This document shows, piece after piece, positions 24,005-35,710 of a stretch of 64,000 bases of DNA (position 1 is its first letter; each line of letters begins with the position of its first letter). The notes below the pieces were generated by a model. The model was not told the origin of the DNA and did no database searches. It saw only the letters and a list, made by a program, of their open reading frames with translations. The stretch is from Cricetomys ansorgei. Taxonomy: Eukaryota; Chordata; Mammalia; Rodentia; Nesomyidae. The translations under genes and the position numbers were made by a program. Location of the stretch: positions 62,001-126,000 of the forward strand of contig JAMJFZ010003746.1 in NCBI GenBank assembly GCA_026225945.1, given 5' to 3'.

Positions 24005-25760
24005 CTTCCTAACGCCTTTCTGGAGACAGGCTTTACATATCTCTGGATTCCTGTCACCAGCCTAGGAAGGTCGGTCATCTCAAAGGAAGGGACAGAGTTC
24101 ACAAAAGGGGAAATTGAGGCTGGTGCCACCCCTGAGTGGCCAGTAGCTGTAGGTGACCTGGTTCCAGCCCCACTACAGTCCACGGTAGACTCAGAGTCAA
24201 TGTTATGGGACACTTCGGTCAGTTTCTTCTCCTTATTCAATAGACAAAAGCTCCAGGGAGGCAGAGACACAAGCCCAACTGTGTGTCACAGCTTCTTCAG
24301 AAAGCAATGTGTGCAGAGGTCCAATATACACCTATTTCAAGGCCCAGAGACTAGATTACTCTATCTCCCAAAAGGCAATGTTTACCCACCCAGCCAGCCC
24401 AGCCACCATCATTGTATACAGTGGCAGAGTGCCAGCCCTGCACTTCTAGAATCAAAGCTAGAATCACTGCCACTGTCTCCCAGAGATGCTCAGACAAGGC
24501 CAAGTGGCAGACTGGGATGCAGAGGCTGACAAGCAAGGGGTTCATGGGAAATGTGACCAGAGTAGATGGGGCAATGACCCCACCATGGTCTTGGGGGGGG
24601 AAGACAGAGCTGCAGCAGGAGCCAGACTCCCCTGCAGGGTGGCAGAGGCAGGAAGAAGCCAGAAAGGAGTGGCCTAAGAGAAGCTAGGAGGAAAAATGGT
24701 GAGGAAGGGACAAGGGTTCCTGGCCTAGTGGCCAGCACACTTCCAGCATGACCTCTGCTAGTGAAGAAGGATCAGGGGACTCCAGGGGACTAGTGCCAAG
24801 AGAGCTCTCACAAGACAATAAAGCCAATCTCATCCTCAGACAGGAGATACTCACAGGGAACTGACAGAGACTGAGAGGACGGTGTGGTTCCCAGAAACCA
24901 GAGCAGGGGACAGACAGGAAAAGCTGGGTGTGCATGGAGCAGGAAAGTGATCCCCATCCCTGCCCACTTCAGGAAGAGAGGGCTGGAAGGGCCAGAACTA
25001 TACTAAATCCACATTCAGCCCCTGGTTATCTGAGGCTGCCTTACCACAGCCATGTTCTAGTGGCTGAGGGGGTGGGGAGTACCCACTAGGGAGGACAGGG
25101 TGCTGAACTTCAGGGAAGGGCTCTCTGACCCCCAAGATCATACTAATTTGCATAGTCACTGGCATTCAGGAAGTACTAAGTCTCGGACGATGTTTTCTCT
25201 CCCAACTATCTCAACAGCCCTGGGAAGGAGGAATGGCTGAGAGATGAGATCACCAAGACCAGCTTTGGGACTTAAGCCCACTAATGCCACTGTTTGGTTC
25301 TGGTTTTATCAGGGGACAGCTATGCCCTGCAGTCCCGGAGGCAGTGAGGGTCTCCTGGCTCCAAGGGAATGGCCCCAGCACATCACATCATGGTGGCAGA
25401 TGTCCATGTCTTAGCAGAGGCAGAGCTGGGAGATAATCCAGTGGTTGTGGCCAGAACAGACAGCTCAGAACAGAAACTGCCTGCTCCCCCTACTCTGTTA
25501 TATGACCTTGATCTCCTGTCTTCTTATACAAAGGGAGGGAGTCTGCATGAAACAGATAGAAGCTGGGTGACTAGATAAAGCTAAGTGATATCCTAATGGC
25601 CAGATGATGGGAGGGACCCAAGCCTCAAGAGGAAGAGCAGGTCAGGGAGTAGAGGACAAGGCATACAGGATGTACAGATATACAGCCTTAGAATCACGAA
25701 GAAGGTTCCACCTAGGACCAGGGAAGGTGAGACACACAGGCCATGCACTGGCATGGTCTT
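24005..25760. other. Unique non-coding DNA flanking the satellite
   Basis: The satellite ends at 24004 and single-copy sequence begins. The short frames here, including one continuing out of the satellite from 23999, look fortuitous: they cross the satellite junction and show no family resemblance. A possible MIR-like segment lies around 24095-24250 (aaggggaaattgaggctgg). I see no splice-bounded coding exon or promoter-like CpG cluster. Confidence 0.6.
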
Positions 25761-25779
25761 GTATATCACACTGCATCCA

Positions 25780-25905
25780 GGGTCTCACCTGCACCAGGCC
25801 CAGCTCTGTCAGCCTGCAGCTGTAGGATGCTGGGCCAGTCACACATCTATTCTGAGCCTCAGCTTCTCATCTGCAAAACAGGAGTAGGAAAACCTACCCA
25901 GGCTA
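25780..25905 (+). mobile_element. MIR SINE fragment
   Basis: The stretch contains the MIR hallmark of a last-digit-of-exam style core: gctgggccagtcacacat followed by cctcagcttctcatctgcaaaac. This matches the conserved MIR core (ccttgggcaagt...cctcagtttcctcatctgtaaaa) with the divergence expected of an ancient mammalian element. Confidence 0.7.
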
Positions 25906-26144
25906 AGGTGAAGACATTAAATGGTGCTTCTGTGCACAGTGGTGAAGGCTTCTCACTTCTATTTCCCAAACATGATTTACTCAACAAGAAAACACATTTC
26001 ACAATTGAAATACCCAAAATAATGAGTAGGTGGGACCCAGCTCAGTATGTGGCACATTGTAGGTACACAGGGAACCCCTCCACTATACCTAGATGACCTA
26101 AGGGCCTGCCCCCCAACATCCCATCCTTGGTTGGCTTTTATTTT

Positions 26145-26195
26145 ACCTTTGTGTGTGTGTGTGCATGCATGCGTGCGTGCGTGTGTATGGGTATG
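26145..26195. repeat. TG/CATG-rich microsatellite
   Basis: Alternating purine-pyrimidine run of tg with tgca and tgcg interruptions. It forms the CA-rich tail of the SINE that follows, which is in reverse orientation. Confidence 0.85.
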
Positions 26196-26520
26196 AGTGA
26201 GTTTGAGTGTGGGTGCTGGTGTGGGTGCATACACGGAAGGTCAACCTTCTGTGTCATTTCTTCAGTAGCTGTCTACCTTCTTTCTTTGAGGCAGAGTCCT
26301 CTCACTGGATCCTGTGGGTTCAGTGATTTGGCTTCTAGGGACCTGCCTGTACCCTCCTCCACAGCACTGGGAATACAAGTACGAGCTATCTATCCTGTCC
26401 ACCTTGGATTTTGTATTTGTTTTGTTTTGTTTTAAATGTGGGTTCTAGGACTGAAACTCAGTTCCTTTCATGTTTGTAGAGCAAGCACTTTACTGACTGT
26501 GCTTTTCCCTCAAGCCCCTG
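26195..26520 (-). mobile_element. Composite tRNA/B1-type rodent SINE
   Basis: Reading the minus strand gives a tRNA-like head, a B1-like middle and a CA-rich tail. On the plus strand the recognisable words are ggaaggtcaacctt, tttgaggcagagtcctctcac, cagcactgggaatacaagt and tgggttctaggactgaaactcag. The same architecture recurs at 36290-36550, 51270-51480 and 55380-55860, and in the opposite orientation at 35420-35700 and 41460-41790. The exact family name is unresolved. Confidence 0.6.
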
Positions 26521-26880
26521 CTATTTATTTATGTAGTGTACTGCTGAGGATAGGACCCACACACAAGGCAAGCACTGTCACCAGATATATCCCCAGCTGT
26601 TCTTAGTTTTTGAGACAGGATTTTACTATGTAGCTAGCCTCAAAATCACAGACCTCCCTGTGCCTCCTGAGTCTTGGGATATAGACAGCTACTACTATAC
26701 CTAGTTTTTTCTTTTCCCTTTTCTTTAGTCCTATCAGTATTTGGACATAGGCTCTCATGTAGCCAAGGCTAGCCTTAACTCCCTATATAGCCAAGGACAA
26801 CTTTGGACTTCTGGGTCTCCTGTCTCCACTTCTCTAGTACTGGATCACATCATGTGCCATCATGCTTAACTGGACTGACA
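26520..26880 (-). mobile_element. ID-like and B1-like SINE fragments, tandem
   Basis: An ID/tRNA-like piece (gaggataggacccacacacaaggcaagc) is followed by two diverged B1 pieces in reverse orientation. Each B1 piece has the gagacagg or ggctctcatgtagcc left part and a ctgggatatag or ctggatcac right part. Divergence is high. Confidence 0.55.
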
Positions 26881-26889
26881 TTATTTAAG

Positions 26890-28630
26890 GTCCTTTCCAG
26901 TTCTAACAGTTCTACTGCCACAGCCCACCTCTCTCTGACCTTAACAGGACTGTCCCTAGCTCTACCCTCTACAGCCTGAGGGAGTCTAGACCCATCAGTC
27001 TGTCCATGAGCTTATTTAAGGATACAGTCACCTCCCAGGGAGCATAGGCCTTGGACTGTATTAGCTATATGCAGGCCCAGGTACTATTGGATATGCAGGG
27101 CTTCAGCCAAACTGGGCACTCTGTATCCCTCTAGCACAGCACACATCCCTCCCTGGGCCTTCTTTCTCTCTCTCTCTCGTTCTGAGGCACTACAGAGGAA
27201 GTTCCTACTGTTCCCATGACACAGACTCCACAGTACTTGCCCGACACCCAAGCTGGGATCAGTTGGGTAAAAATGACATACACAAGGAGCGTTCAGGAGA
27301 TTGAGGCAAGGCTAGTTCAGTGCCACCATGTACCAGGCACTGGCAGAACCATTTCATCCAGAGCTGAAAGTGATTATCCCCACCTCACAGCAAGGGAGTT
27401 AGTCCACCTGCCTAGACAACATGAGACAGCTGACTCAGGGGGGGTCCAGTCATCTGCCTGAGGACACACAGCTTGTAGTACAACAAATAATCTGGCTTCC
27501 AGGACCCAGGGAAGCAGGAGGCAGAATCCCACAAGGAAGAGCGCAGGCCCTGGCTTCCATCCCTGGCTTCCATCCCTGTCTGCCCTGATCTGCAGTCACC
27601 TGGGCTCAGCATCTCAGGCTGGAAGGTAGCAGAGGTTACAGGGGGATTCTGCAAGACTGAATTTAGCACTTGGCACAATGGTGCCTGCACTGTTCCTAAT
27701 TCTACTTTCAATGACTCTTATGTTCCAGGTCCCGGGGATAAGGAACAAGATGTCACTCCTTTTGAGTCAGTCTGAGAAGTCTGGAACCTCAAGGCTTGCC
27801 TTGTGGCTCCTCAGGCCTTGTTCCTGGCACTGTCCCACCACTTGCTGATGCAGTACCCTAGCTGTAGCTGGCCATGGAACTGGACACAAAGCTCAGGTGT
27901 TGCCTCATGAATAGTCACACAGGGACTTTTGCTTCCACCCTTTCAGGTACTATATAGATCTGTTGACAGAGCCCTGGCATTCACATGCGTTTCTTACAGT
28001 CGGGTCACCTACATAAAAAAGTACCTGCTATAGCCGGATAGTGGACATCCCCTGAAGTCACATGTTACAAAGCTTGGTCCCGGGGTGCCTCAGTCTCTCC
28101 CCTTTCTTCCTGTTTCAGGGCTGAGGTGAGTGGCTCTGCTCTCCCCGCCTCCCTATGTGCTCCCACCATGCTATATGCTGTTTGACCACAGGCCCAAGGC
28201 AATTACAACTGGTCATAAAACAGTGCCAAAATTGCCAAAAACTTACAGCAGAGCAGGCCTTTCCTCCTTAAAGGATGGCTGTGTCCTTTGTCAATGCTGT
28301 CACCAGCCTGTGTAGCTGCAGACCAAGCTGAGACTCAAGAGAACCTAGCTGGAGGCTATTTCCCTTATCTGGTGTGCCAGAGCTTAACCTGTTCAGTGAA
28401 CCGCTATCACAGCTTCTAGAGATTTCTGCATCAGCCCACACTGGGGCTGGAAGGAAAGAAGACTGGTATGTACTTCATAACAGCAAAAAATATCCTGAAT
28501 GGCCATCAAAGGGACACTGGCTAAATAAACTAAGGTGCAGTCAATCTGCGGAACACTCTACAGCCGTCAAGCCCGTGGGGTTTGCTGCTTTGTGAAGACA
28601 TACCATTGGTCAGGGATGCACACATTCACA
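26890..28630. other. Non-coding unique DNA with MIR-like traces
   Basis: No coding exon is recognised. The segment at about 27320-27480 contains MIR-like words in reverse orientation (gattatccccacctcacagcaa and gaggacacacagcttgtag). The sequence ggcttccatccctggcttcc at 27551 is a short local duplication. Confidence 0.5.
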
Positions 28631-28635
28631 TTATA

Positions 28636-28800
28636 GCTGGGAGATGGCTCAGTCAGTAAAGTGCTTACCACACACACATGAAAACCTGAGTCTGAGCTCA
28701 GGAACCCACATGATAGAAGGAGAGAACTGAGTCCTTGACAGTTGTCCTCTAACCTCCACACAGACACACAGTAAGTAAATGTAATAGTAAATTTAAAAAG
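28636..28800 (+). mobile_element. B2/B3-type SINE
   Basis: The tRNA-derived head gctgggagatggctcagtca and the body word ttgtcctctaacctccacac end in an AT-rich tail with taaatgtaatagtaaattt. This is the typical B2/B3 layout in rodents. Confidence 0.75.
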
Positions 28801-28992
28801 CCTGAAGCCAAGCATGATGGCTCACACCTGCAATCCCAGAATAAGTGTAAGGGTAGTCTGGGGGTGAGGGGAGCACTGTGTGCAATCCCAGAGCTGAGGA
28901 GACAGGTAAATCCCCAGAACTGACTGGCCAGCCAATCTAGCCTAGTGAGTCCTAGGCCAAGGAGAGAGAACCTGTCTCAAAAAAAAAAACAG
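28801..28992 (+). mobile_element. B1-like composite SINE
   Basis: catgatggctcacacctgca begins a B1/Alu-like left end. The element ends with gagagaacctgtctc followed by an A-run. The middle is diverged and contains a second caatcccagagctgagg, suggesting a rearranged or dimeric copy. Confidence 0.65.
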
Positions 28993-29574
28993 TGATTGGT
29001 GGTGAGCAGAGGCTGGTCAGGTCAAGGTCTGGGCTGAGGGGCTAGATCAGGAAAGCTGAGGCAGGCCCCTGACTCATGGGCTCTCCCACCTTACAAAGGA
29101 TAGGGTTCAGTGACTCCCCAGAGCCAGCATTCACCTCACTCACCTGCCAAGGCTGAGGCCTTGGTCTGTCCTCCCTTGTGCTCCGCAGATAAAGTGCCCC
29201 AGGATTCAGGGCTCAGGGAACAGCCTGGGACAAAGTCAGTGAGGGAAGGCAACCCGGGGGGACAGCTGTCAGAAATAAGCAGCCAATCCTCATGGGTCAC
29301 CCTTTCCAGTCACTGGGGTGACTGTTCTGTGCAGGTTACAGGAAGAACACATCACAGGAAAAAACACAGAGAACTAGTTTCCTGCAGCAGCCTCATGGCT
29401 GCCAAGGTCTGCCTGTGGCTGGAGACCGACACCCCTCCTGAGGGTCGAGGTAGACAGGGAGCAGAGGGGCAGTCAGGGAACATCAGCAGGGAGGCACAGA
29501 AAGGTCTGGCCCCATTGGAGCCAACAGGGACCACCCAATGAATGGACAAGGGGGGTCCAATGGCTGAGTTTTTA

Positions 29575-29800
29575 CCATTTGGAGTATTCATTTCATTTGG
29601 ATTTCTGAGAGAGGGTCTGGCCTCAAACTCAAAACATCAGCAAAGAATGACCTCGAACTTCTGGCTTTCTTGCCACTACCTTTTGAGCGCTGGGATTGTG
29701 TTCACTAACACACCTGGTTTACGCAGTACCAGGAATGGAACCCACAACTTCACTCATGGTAGGTAAGAACTCCACTAACAGAGGCACATCTTAGGCCCAA
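29575..29800 (-). mobile_element. ID-B1 composite SINE (B4-type)
   Basis: In reverse orientation a B1 part (gagagagggtctggcctc ... gagcgctgggattg) is followed by an ID part (cagtaccaggaatggaaccc ... ttaggccc). The B1 plus ID order on this strand fits the rodent B4 dimer. Confidence 0.65.
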
Positions 29801-30720
29801 ATTCTGGGACAGAGTAAAGAATAAGCCCTTCAGAGAAGACCCAGCATACAACACAGGCCAGTAGAGGCTTAGAGGTGAGGTATCCAGAAGCCTGGGAAGT
29901 GGGATAACTTGCCACCTGCGGCTGAGATTCCAAGAGCCTCAGCAATAACCTCAGCCAGTATGCACGGAGAGATCTCCCGCCATGCTTCAGAGTGACACTG
30001 CCCTCTGAGTGCTGGGGGCAAAAGCCTGCACTACCGTGCTTGGCTCACAAATAAATTTATTTTGGATCATGGTAAATAAATGAAAAAAGTATTAACATGA
30101 CAGAAAGTGAAAGGGGGCTATTTTGCATATGAAGAGCAGGGAAGGCCCCCTCTGAGGAGGTGACATTTGAGCTGAGACTCAACAGATAAGGAAAAAGCAG
30201 CCATGGGAAGGGCTGGGAGCTGTGGTCTGGGCACTGGGGTAACAAGTGTGAGGACTCAGTATGAGAAGAAGCTGAGACACATATATCTGAGAAAAAGCAG
30301 GAATCATGGCCTTCGAAATCACAGTGGGCACAGTGGGAGCCAGTAACCAGTAGAGGGAGGCAGACAAACAACATCTCAGAGCACCACCATACTCAAAACA
30401 GGTCGGCCTGACCCCGCCAGGATATCAGGGCCAGACACAGCAGCACCACGGTGTGAGGAGAATGAGTGAGGAAGCCCATGGCTTCCTGGGGCCTATGGGC
30501 ATCTAGGGATAGGCACCCACCGCTGCTATACTGTACTGACACTCACAGGACACTCATTGGAGGGGACAACACGACCATATATGTAAGTATGCAGAACCCT
30601 CCCACCTGTTGCTCTCAGAGGGACAAGATTAAATGTGTCCAGACAGGACTAGCCCCTAAATCTTTTCCCAGGACATAGCCATGATGACAGTCTAAGTCAG
30701 TGGAAAAAGAACAGGGCCCT
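29800..30720. other. Non-coding unique DNA
   Basis: No exon, RNA gene or clear repeat recognised, apart from a short repeat-like piece at 30000-30060 (gtgctgggggcaaaagcctgc) that resembles a decayed SINE end. Confidence 0.5.
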
Positions 30721-30723
30721 CGG

Positions 30724-30955
30724 GGCCAGGGATGTAGCTCAGCTGGTAGAGTACTTGCCTAGGATGAATAAAGCCCTAAATTCAATAGCCAGCACCACAT
30801 AAACCAGACATTGGAGTATCAATGCCTCAAAACCCAGCACTCCAATGTGGATTCAGAAGGATCAGAAGGTCAAGGCCATCCTTACACTTCTACAATAGTG
30901 AATTCAAGGCTTCATGGGCATATGAAGACCTATCATAAAACAAAATAAACGACAG
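30724..30955 (+). mobile_element. ID-B1 composite SINE (B4-type)
   Basis: It opens with the ID/tRNA-like head ggggccagggatgtagctca and gctggtagagtacttgcct, continues with cagcaccacataaacc, then a B1-like part (acccagcactccaatgtgga, caaggccatcc). The A-box and B-box of a tRNA-like RNA polymerase III promoter are partly recognisable. Confidence 0.75.
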
Positions 30956-30961
30956 AGTTTA

Positions 30962-31200
30962 GAACTGGCGAGATGGCTCAGTACGTAAAGGTGTTTGCCA
31001 TCAAGCCTGACAACATTAGGTTAAGCCCTGGAACCCATATGGTAGAAGGTAATAGCCAACTTTTAAAAGTTATTCTCTGACCTCCGCATGATCAAGAATC
31101 CAAGGTCATCCTCAGCTACAGAGTCAGCCTGGACTACGAGACTCTGTCTCAAAAAAAAAAAAAAGAGAAAGAAAGAAAGAAAGAAAAGAAAAAAAGGAAT
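30962..31200 (+). mobile_element. B3-type SINE followed by truncated B1 and purine tail
   Basis: ctggcgagatggctcagtac and ttctctgacctccgcatga mark a B3-like head and body. It joins a B1 3' piece (cagcctggactacgagactc, tgtctcaaaa) whose tail has expanded into a GAAA-rich purine tract at 31150-31200. Confidence 0.7.
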
Positions 31201-31229
31201 GAAATAAAAGAGTAAATGATTAAATGATT

Positions 31230-31880
31230 TCCTGAATGCAAAACCCACAATTTTTTAAATGCATAAGTGTAAATTATTATTATCATTGTGGGTTAGTTTC
31301 ACAGCCCATTTGCTAGGTACAAAGGGATACTGAGCCTGCTTAGTTAGTGTGAGTATTCCATTCTCCTAACACAATGTTCTCCATCAAGGACAAAACAATC
31401 TGAACGTCCTCTAACTGTCCACTCATAAGTCTGAATTCCCCTCTACCACACCCCTCATTGTTGGTAGCATGAATAAGAGCTGATCAAATCCCACTTTGAC
31501 TGACTATGAAATCAAAATGATGCATCAGGAATCCACACATTTCCCACACTCTCATTCAGCAAGGGGGTGGGGACAGATGCTGCTGCAACTTTTGCTTCAT
31601 CCACAAAAGTCTCTCCCTCCCTTTTACCAAAACCGTTCCTCACTGACAGCACCAAATTCCCACCCACTGACGGGCACAGGATGAATACATGCATAGCCCA
31701 ACCACTTCCACACATGATCTCACACAGAGGCACAGAAACGTCCCACAGTGCAAAACACAGCCCAGAGTATAAAAACTATCACTCCTAAATCATTCCCAGA
31801 AACTCACTGAATCTACACGGCACCTGTGTGCACAAATGCCTCCTATGGTGTGCAAAATGAGCTCCAAAAGGATGGAGCAG
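31230..31880. other. Non-coding unique DNA
   Basis: AT-rich single-copy sequence without a recognisable exon or repeat. The short frames on both strands show no family motif. Confidence 0.5.
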
Positions 31881-31884
31881 GAAG

Positions 31885-32005
31885 CTTTGTAGCCAAATGC
31901 CTGGGTTTGAATCCTGACTTTGCAACCCACTAGTTGTATGATCCCAATCTGCAAGTTGCATGGGTTTCCTCATTGGTAAGGTGAAGAAAATAAAGTAACA
32001 TTAAT
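31885..32005 (+). mobile_element. MIR SINE
   Basis: tgggtttgaatcctgacttt, aacccactagttgtatgatc and gggtttcctcattggtaagg follow the MIR core and 3' region in the correct order. This is one of the clearest MIR copies in the window. Confidence 0.85.
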
Positions 32006-32027
32006 GGAGAAGGGTTAGCTCCACACT

Positions 32028-32175
32028 AACCCAGTACAGATGCTGGCCACTGAGCCTGAAGACCTGAGTTCAATCCCGGAAACCCATATAAGACAGAAGG
32101 GAAGAAATGACTCAGGCAAAGTTGTCTACAACCTTATATGCAAACAATAAATAAATGTAATTTTTTTTAAAAAGT
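32028..32175 (+). mobile_element. B3-type SINE fragment
   Basis: The body words agacctgagttcaatcccgg, aacccatataagacagaagg and a caaacaataaataaatgtaa tail fit a B2/B3 element lacking its first bases. Confidence 0.65.
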
Positions 32176-32285
32176 AACAGTCATGCTTAGAATGAATGTG
32201 CTCCACACTAAAAGCTTATATCAACATTTGATTGGACTCTTTTTATCCCAGCATCGGGACGCTGAAGCAGGAGGGTCTGTGAGGC

Positions 32286-32657
32286 TGTTAGGACCACCTG
32301 GCAGACTTCCAAGAAACCATGAGCTGTTCAAACCGATGCAATCGCACGAGGCATTTATTATTATCCGGCGCGTTTCAGGTCCCACATGCTCCCACGCACG
32401 GGACAAGCATGGCAGGCCTCGAACCCTTCATCCCCAGGGCTTTTATCAGGGTGCAGGGGCAGGGGCTTGGGTACAGGGCTTGTGCAGCTCTGATTGGCTC
32501 AGAGCTCCTCAAGTCCTGCATCTCTCAACCTAGTTGATAGGGTGTTCGCAGGCGCGAGTGGGATCCAGGGGACGGGTAGTCAGTTGGTGCCCTTGGACTA
32601 GTCGTCCCGGAGACAGGGTGGTGCCTGGGATGCCCGGGAAGGAAGAATTCCTGCTGA
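32286..32657 (-). mobile_element. LTR-like element (endogenous retrovirus, probably solo)
   Basis: The minus strand shows an LTR order: a CCAAT box (ctgattgg at 32490-32497 on the plus strand), a TATA-like gataaaag (plus ttttatc at 32441-32447), and a polyadenylation signal (plus tttatt at 32354-32359). It ends in ...cctaaca, the reverse complement of tgttagg at 32286. The segment has more CpG dinucleotides than its surroundings. The outer edge next to the TG tract at 32658 is uncertain and I see no clear target-site duplication. No gag, pol or env sequence adjoins it. The class is uncertain, possibly a class II (IAP/ETn-like) ERV. Confidence 0.6.
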
Positions 32658-32685
32658 TGTGTGTGTGTGTGTGTGTGTGTGTGTA
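32658..32685. repeat. (TG)n microsatellite
   Basis: About 14 uninterrupted tg dinucleotides immediately beside the LTR-like element. Confidence 0.95.
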
Positions 32686-32999
32686 TTTGCTGCCCCGGAG
32701 GTTGTGAAGACTGCATTCATTGCATTTTCATCTTATCATCCTCTTCATTTTTATACAAGTCTCAGAGATCATAAAACCCCAATAAAGGGGCTGAACCAAG
32801 ATCCAAACCCAGATGGGCAAATCTTGAAGCTGTCTTCTGTGTTGTCTGTCTGTACTCTTTTTGTTTGTGAGAGAGTCTCAGGTAGCCTAGGCTAGATCTG
32901 TACCTGCTGCAGTCCTCCATTGTAGACTTCTCAAGTGGTAAGATTTACAGGTGTGGATCACCTGCCCAGAACAAAGGTAAATTGTACTCCCAAGGAGTT

Positions 33000-33240
33000 A
33001 GGAAGATGACTCAGACTGTAAAGTGCTTACCGGGCAAGCATAAAGACTAGAGTTTGGATCTCCAACACCAGTGTAGAACCCTGACTGGCAGTATGCGGTT
33101 TGTATTCATAGCTCTAGGAAGGCAGAAACAGGAGGATCTTGGGGGCTAGCTAATCAGTTGCTGAGCACTGGGTTCAGTGAGCACAGTAAACACTCGGTTT
33201 AAGCACAGGATTCAGAAACCCTGGATCAAAAAGTAAGGTG
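33000..33240 (+). mobile_element. Composite tRNA/B1-type SINE, diverged
   Basis: gaagatgactcagactgtaa and gtgcttaccgggcaagc form the tRNA-like head. The region ggcagaaacaggaggatctt is a B1-like middle. Confidence 0.6.
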
Positions 33241-33987
33241 GAGAGCAATTGAGAAAGACATCTGACTGACCTCTGGGCTCCAGAGACATAAACACACAGG
33301 ATTCCAAAAGCTGGAAAGCCTTGACCTTGGAATAAAGGACAGCTCTTTAAACAGGTACAACAGCATGGATTTTAGGAGGAAACTGGAAACATTCCCTGTC
33401 ACTGGAATTGTTGAAAACATTGACAGGTTTTCATCTTTAGGACTGGGGATGAGGATCTAGGGAAATATTTCATACATGCCCTCATTTTGCATAAAGAGAG
33501 GCCTGTCAACTTGAACTGTGAACAGGTGCCTACTTAAGTATACACCTTTTCAGGTATACATTCAAATATACATCATTTGAGGCTTTGTGCCACCTGTGTC
33601 CCAGTTACATCAAAGGAGCTGGCAGGTTTCCAAAACAGCATTCTAGGTCACATTTATTGTGGAAAGAAGTATGTATGTACCTTGACTCTGAAAGGAGAGA
33701 GACCAGGCACACCAAGAGAAGTTCACAATCACCTTCAGGGGAGGCTGCAGGGGTCTGAGTCTCTCTGCCTATTTGGCTGTACTTTCCAATTCACCTCTTC
33801 CTGGAATGCTCACTTCCTAATCTTGTCCCAGCTTTTCACTCCTACCCACTACCCAGCATTGAGATTTCCTTAAAAATGAAGTATCAGATAATTTCCATTC
33901 TGATCAAATCCCGTTTCCACTGTTTTTGTAAGATATTTTGACCTCAGAAAGCTGGTAAGTTTTGTTACCTCGAATGTCCATAATTCC

Positions 33988-34110
33988 TAGGTAGGCTTTA
34001 ATCCCAGCACTTGGGAGGCAGAGGCAGGAGGACCGCTATAAGTTTGAGGCTCTCTTGGTCTACATAGTGACCAGTCACAGCTACACAGTAAGACTATGTC
34101 TCAAAAAACT
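33988..34110 (+). mobile_element. B1 SINE
   Basis: ctttaatcccagcacttggg, aggcagaggcaggaggac and ctatgtctcaaaa are canonical B1 left, middle and 3' words. Confidence 0.85.
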
Positions 34111-34142
34111 GCCATCAACAATAACAATAAAACATCACCCAG

Positions 34143-34260
34143 GGGCCAGTAAGATGGCTCACAGGGAAAAGGTGCTTGCTGACCAGTCTGAGGACCCGAG
34201 TTCAGTCCCTGGATCCCACATTACGGAAGGAGAAAACTGATTCCTGCAAGTGAATGATAC
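34143..34260 (+). mobile_element. B3-type SINE fragment
   Basis: Head gggccagtaagatggctcac, body gaggacccgagttcagtccc and gatcccacattacggaagga. It lacks the usual tail. Confidence 0.7.
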
Positions 34261-34584
34261 TCTTGAGGTGGGTAGGCGAGGGTCTCACCATGTAGCCCAA
34301 GGTGGTCTAGGCCTGCCTCAACCTCAAGTAATTTGATGATAATTTGCACAATCACATCCAGAACTTTATCAGTTCCAGTCATCCATTCCAGGTCACTACC
34401 CTTCTCATCCTTGTAAGCCTTGGCTTCTCTCCAGAGCACTGCACTATCAGGGACGTTGTGAACTTTTAGCATCGATCAAGGCCACACACATTGACACATC
34501 ATAACCAGAACCCAGGGCCTTGTTTTCCAGTCCTGTTTGCTCTCTATCCACAGTGCTATACTGTCTCCACAGTCAAGATGGATC

Positions 34585-34768
34585 TCTCTTTCTTCCCTGG
34601 CCCCAAACTTGCTATGTAGGTTGACCTTGAACTCCTGTTCCTCTTGCCCCCACTCCCACATGCTGGGATTATAGACATGACCATCACTGCCCAGCTTACA
34701 CAGTGCAGGAGATAGAACCCAGGGCTTCCAGCATACCAGTTGAGCTCTCTACTGAGCTTCACCCTCAC
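34585..34768 (-). mobile_element. ID-B1 composite SINE (B4-type)
   Basis: In reverse orientation the B1 part (ttgaccttgaactcctgttc, acatgctgggattatagaca) is followed by an ID part (agatagaacccagggcttcc, gttgagctctctactgag). Confidence 0.75.
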
Positions 34769-35419
34769 ACCTTTCTCGCTCTCTATAGAAGCTGTCCTCT
34801 GTTATGAGCACAGGCCCCAGCCCTACCCAGCCTCTTACAACCCTGGTGGCCTCTAAATCCCAGATTCTTTTCTGAAAAAAAACTTAGGATAATTGTTGTT
34901 TGTGAGGGAGAAAATGAGAAAGACAGAGGCTCAGCACACAGTAGGCATCTGAGAAATGAAAGTGATGCTCACATATGGGTTGTATGCATTGATAGATTTC
35001 ACTGTTCAATCCAGCAATGTAGTCTTCTTTGGTTGCATCCCCTAGACTTGGGACATGGAGGCAGGTGCCCCTAGCCTGGCATTCTCTGCCACCCTTAGCC
35101 TGGAAGGGAATTTCCAAGTTGGGAGCTGAGTGACTCAGGCAGGTGGCAACTCTTAACTCCTCTAGAGTGTCACCAAGCACCCTCACAAAGCCTCACCTGG
35201 GAGGAGAACCACCACACTGCCTATGCTTTGCTTTGCTTTTATGTTGAAGCATACAGCTTCCCATCCTTTCTGCCACTCCTTCCTCTACCGCCTCTACCAG
35301 GGAGGCTCCAAAGTAGCTAAGTGCACACTTACAAAAACATACCTTGAAAAGACTACGCACAATCAAGTGGCAGAAGCAGGAAGTGGAGGCTGTAGTATAA
35401 AAGCACTAAAAGATAACAT

Positions 35420-35710
35420 GAAGGGTCTGGGGTGATGGCGGGGGAGCCAGGGCTCTTCCCGCACAAGCATGAGGACCTATCCTGGATAACCAACACTCAT
35501 GTAAAAAGCCAGGTGTGGCTGCCTGCATACCTAAAACCCCATTGCTGTTGGGGTGAGGTGGAGACAGGAGGATTGCTGTGGCTTAATGGACTGCTGGCCC
35601 AGATCCAGGTTCAGTAGAGACCTGTCTCAAGGGAACATGGCAGAGAGCGATACAGGGTACACGTTGTCCTTTTTTTGGCCTCTATGTATATGTGTGGCCC
35701 CCACCCACCC
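35420..35710 (+). mobile_element. Composite tRNA/B1-type SINE
   Basis: tgatggcgggggagccaggg is the decayed head. It is followed by gtaaaaagccaggtgtggct, gtggagacaggaggattgct and agagacctgtctcaaggg, then a ggcctctatgtatatgtgtg tail. Confidence 0.6.

Noticed and set aside
23999..24529. A 176-codon plus-strand frame
   Set aside because: It starts in the satellite and crosses the array edge into unique DNA. No family resemblance, and it is best explained by chance.
25977..26234. Histidine/threonine-rich frames over TG/CA tracts (also at 36005-36320, 32525 and 61523)
   Set aside because: They are simple translations of dinucleotide repeats.
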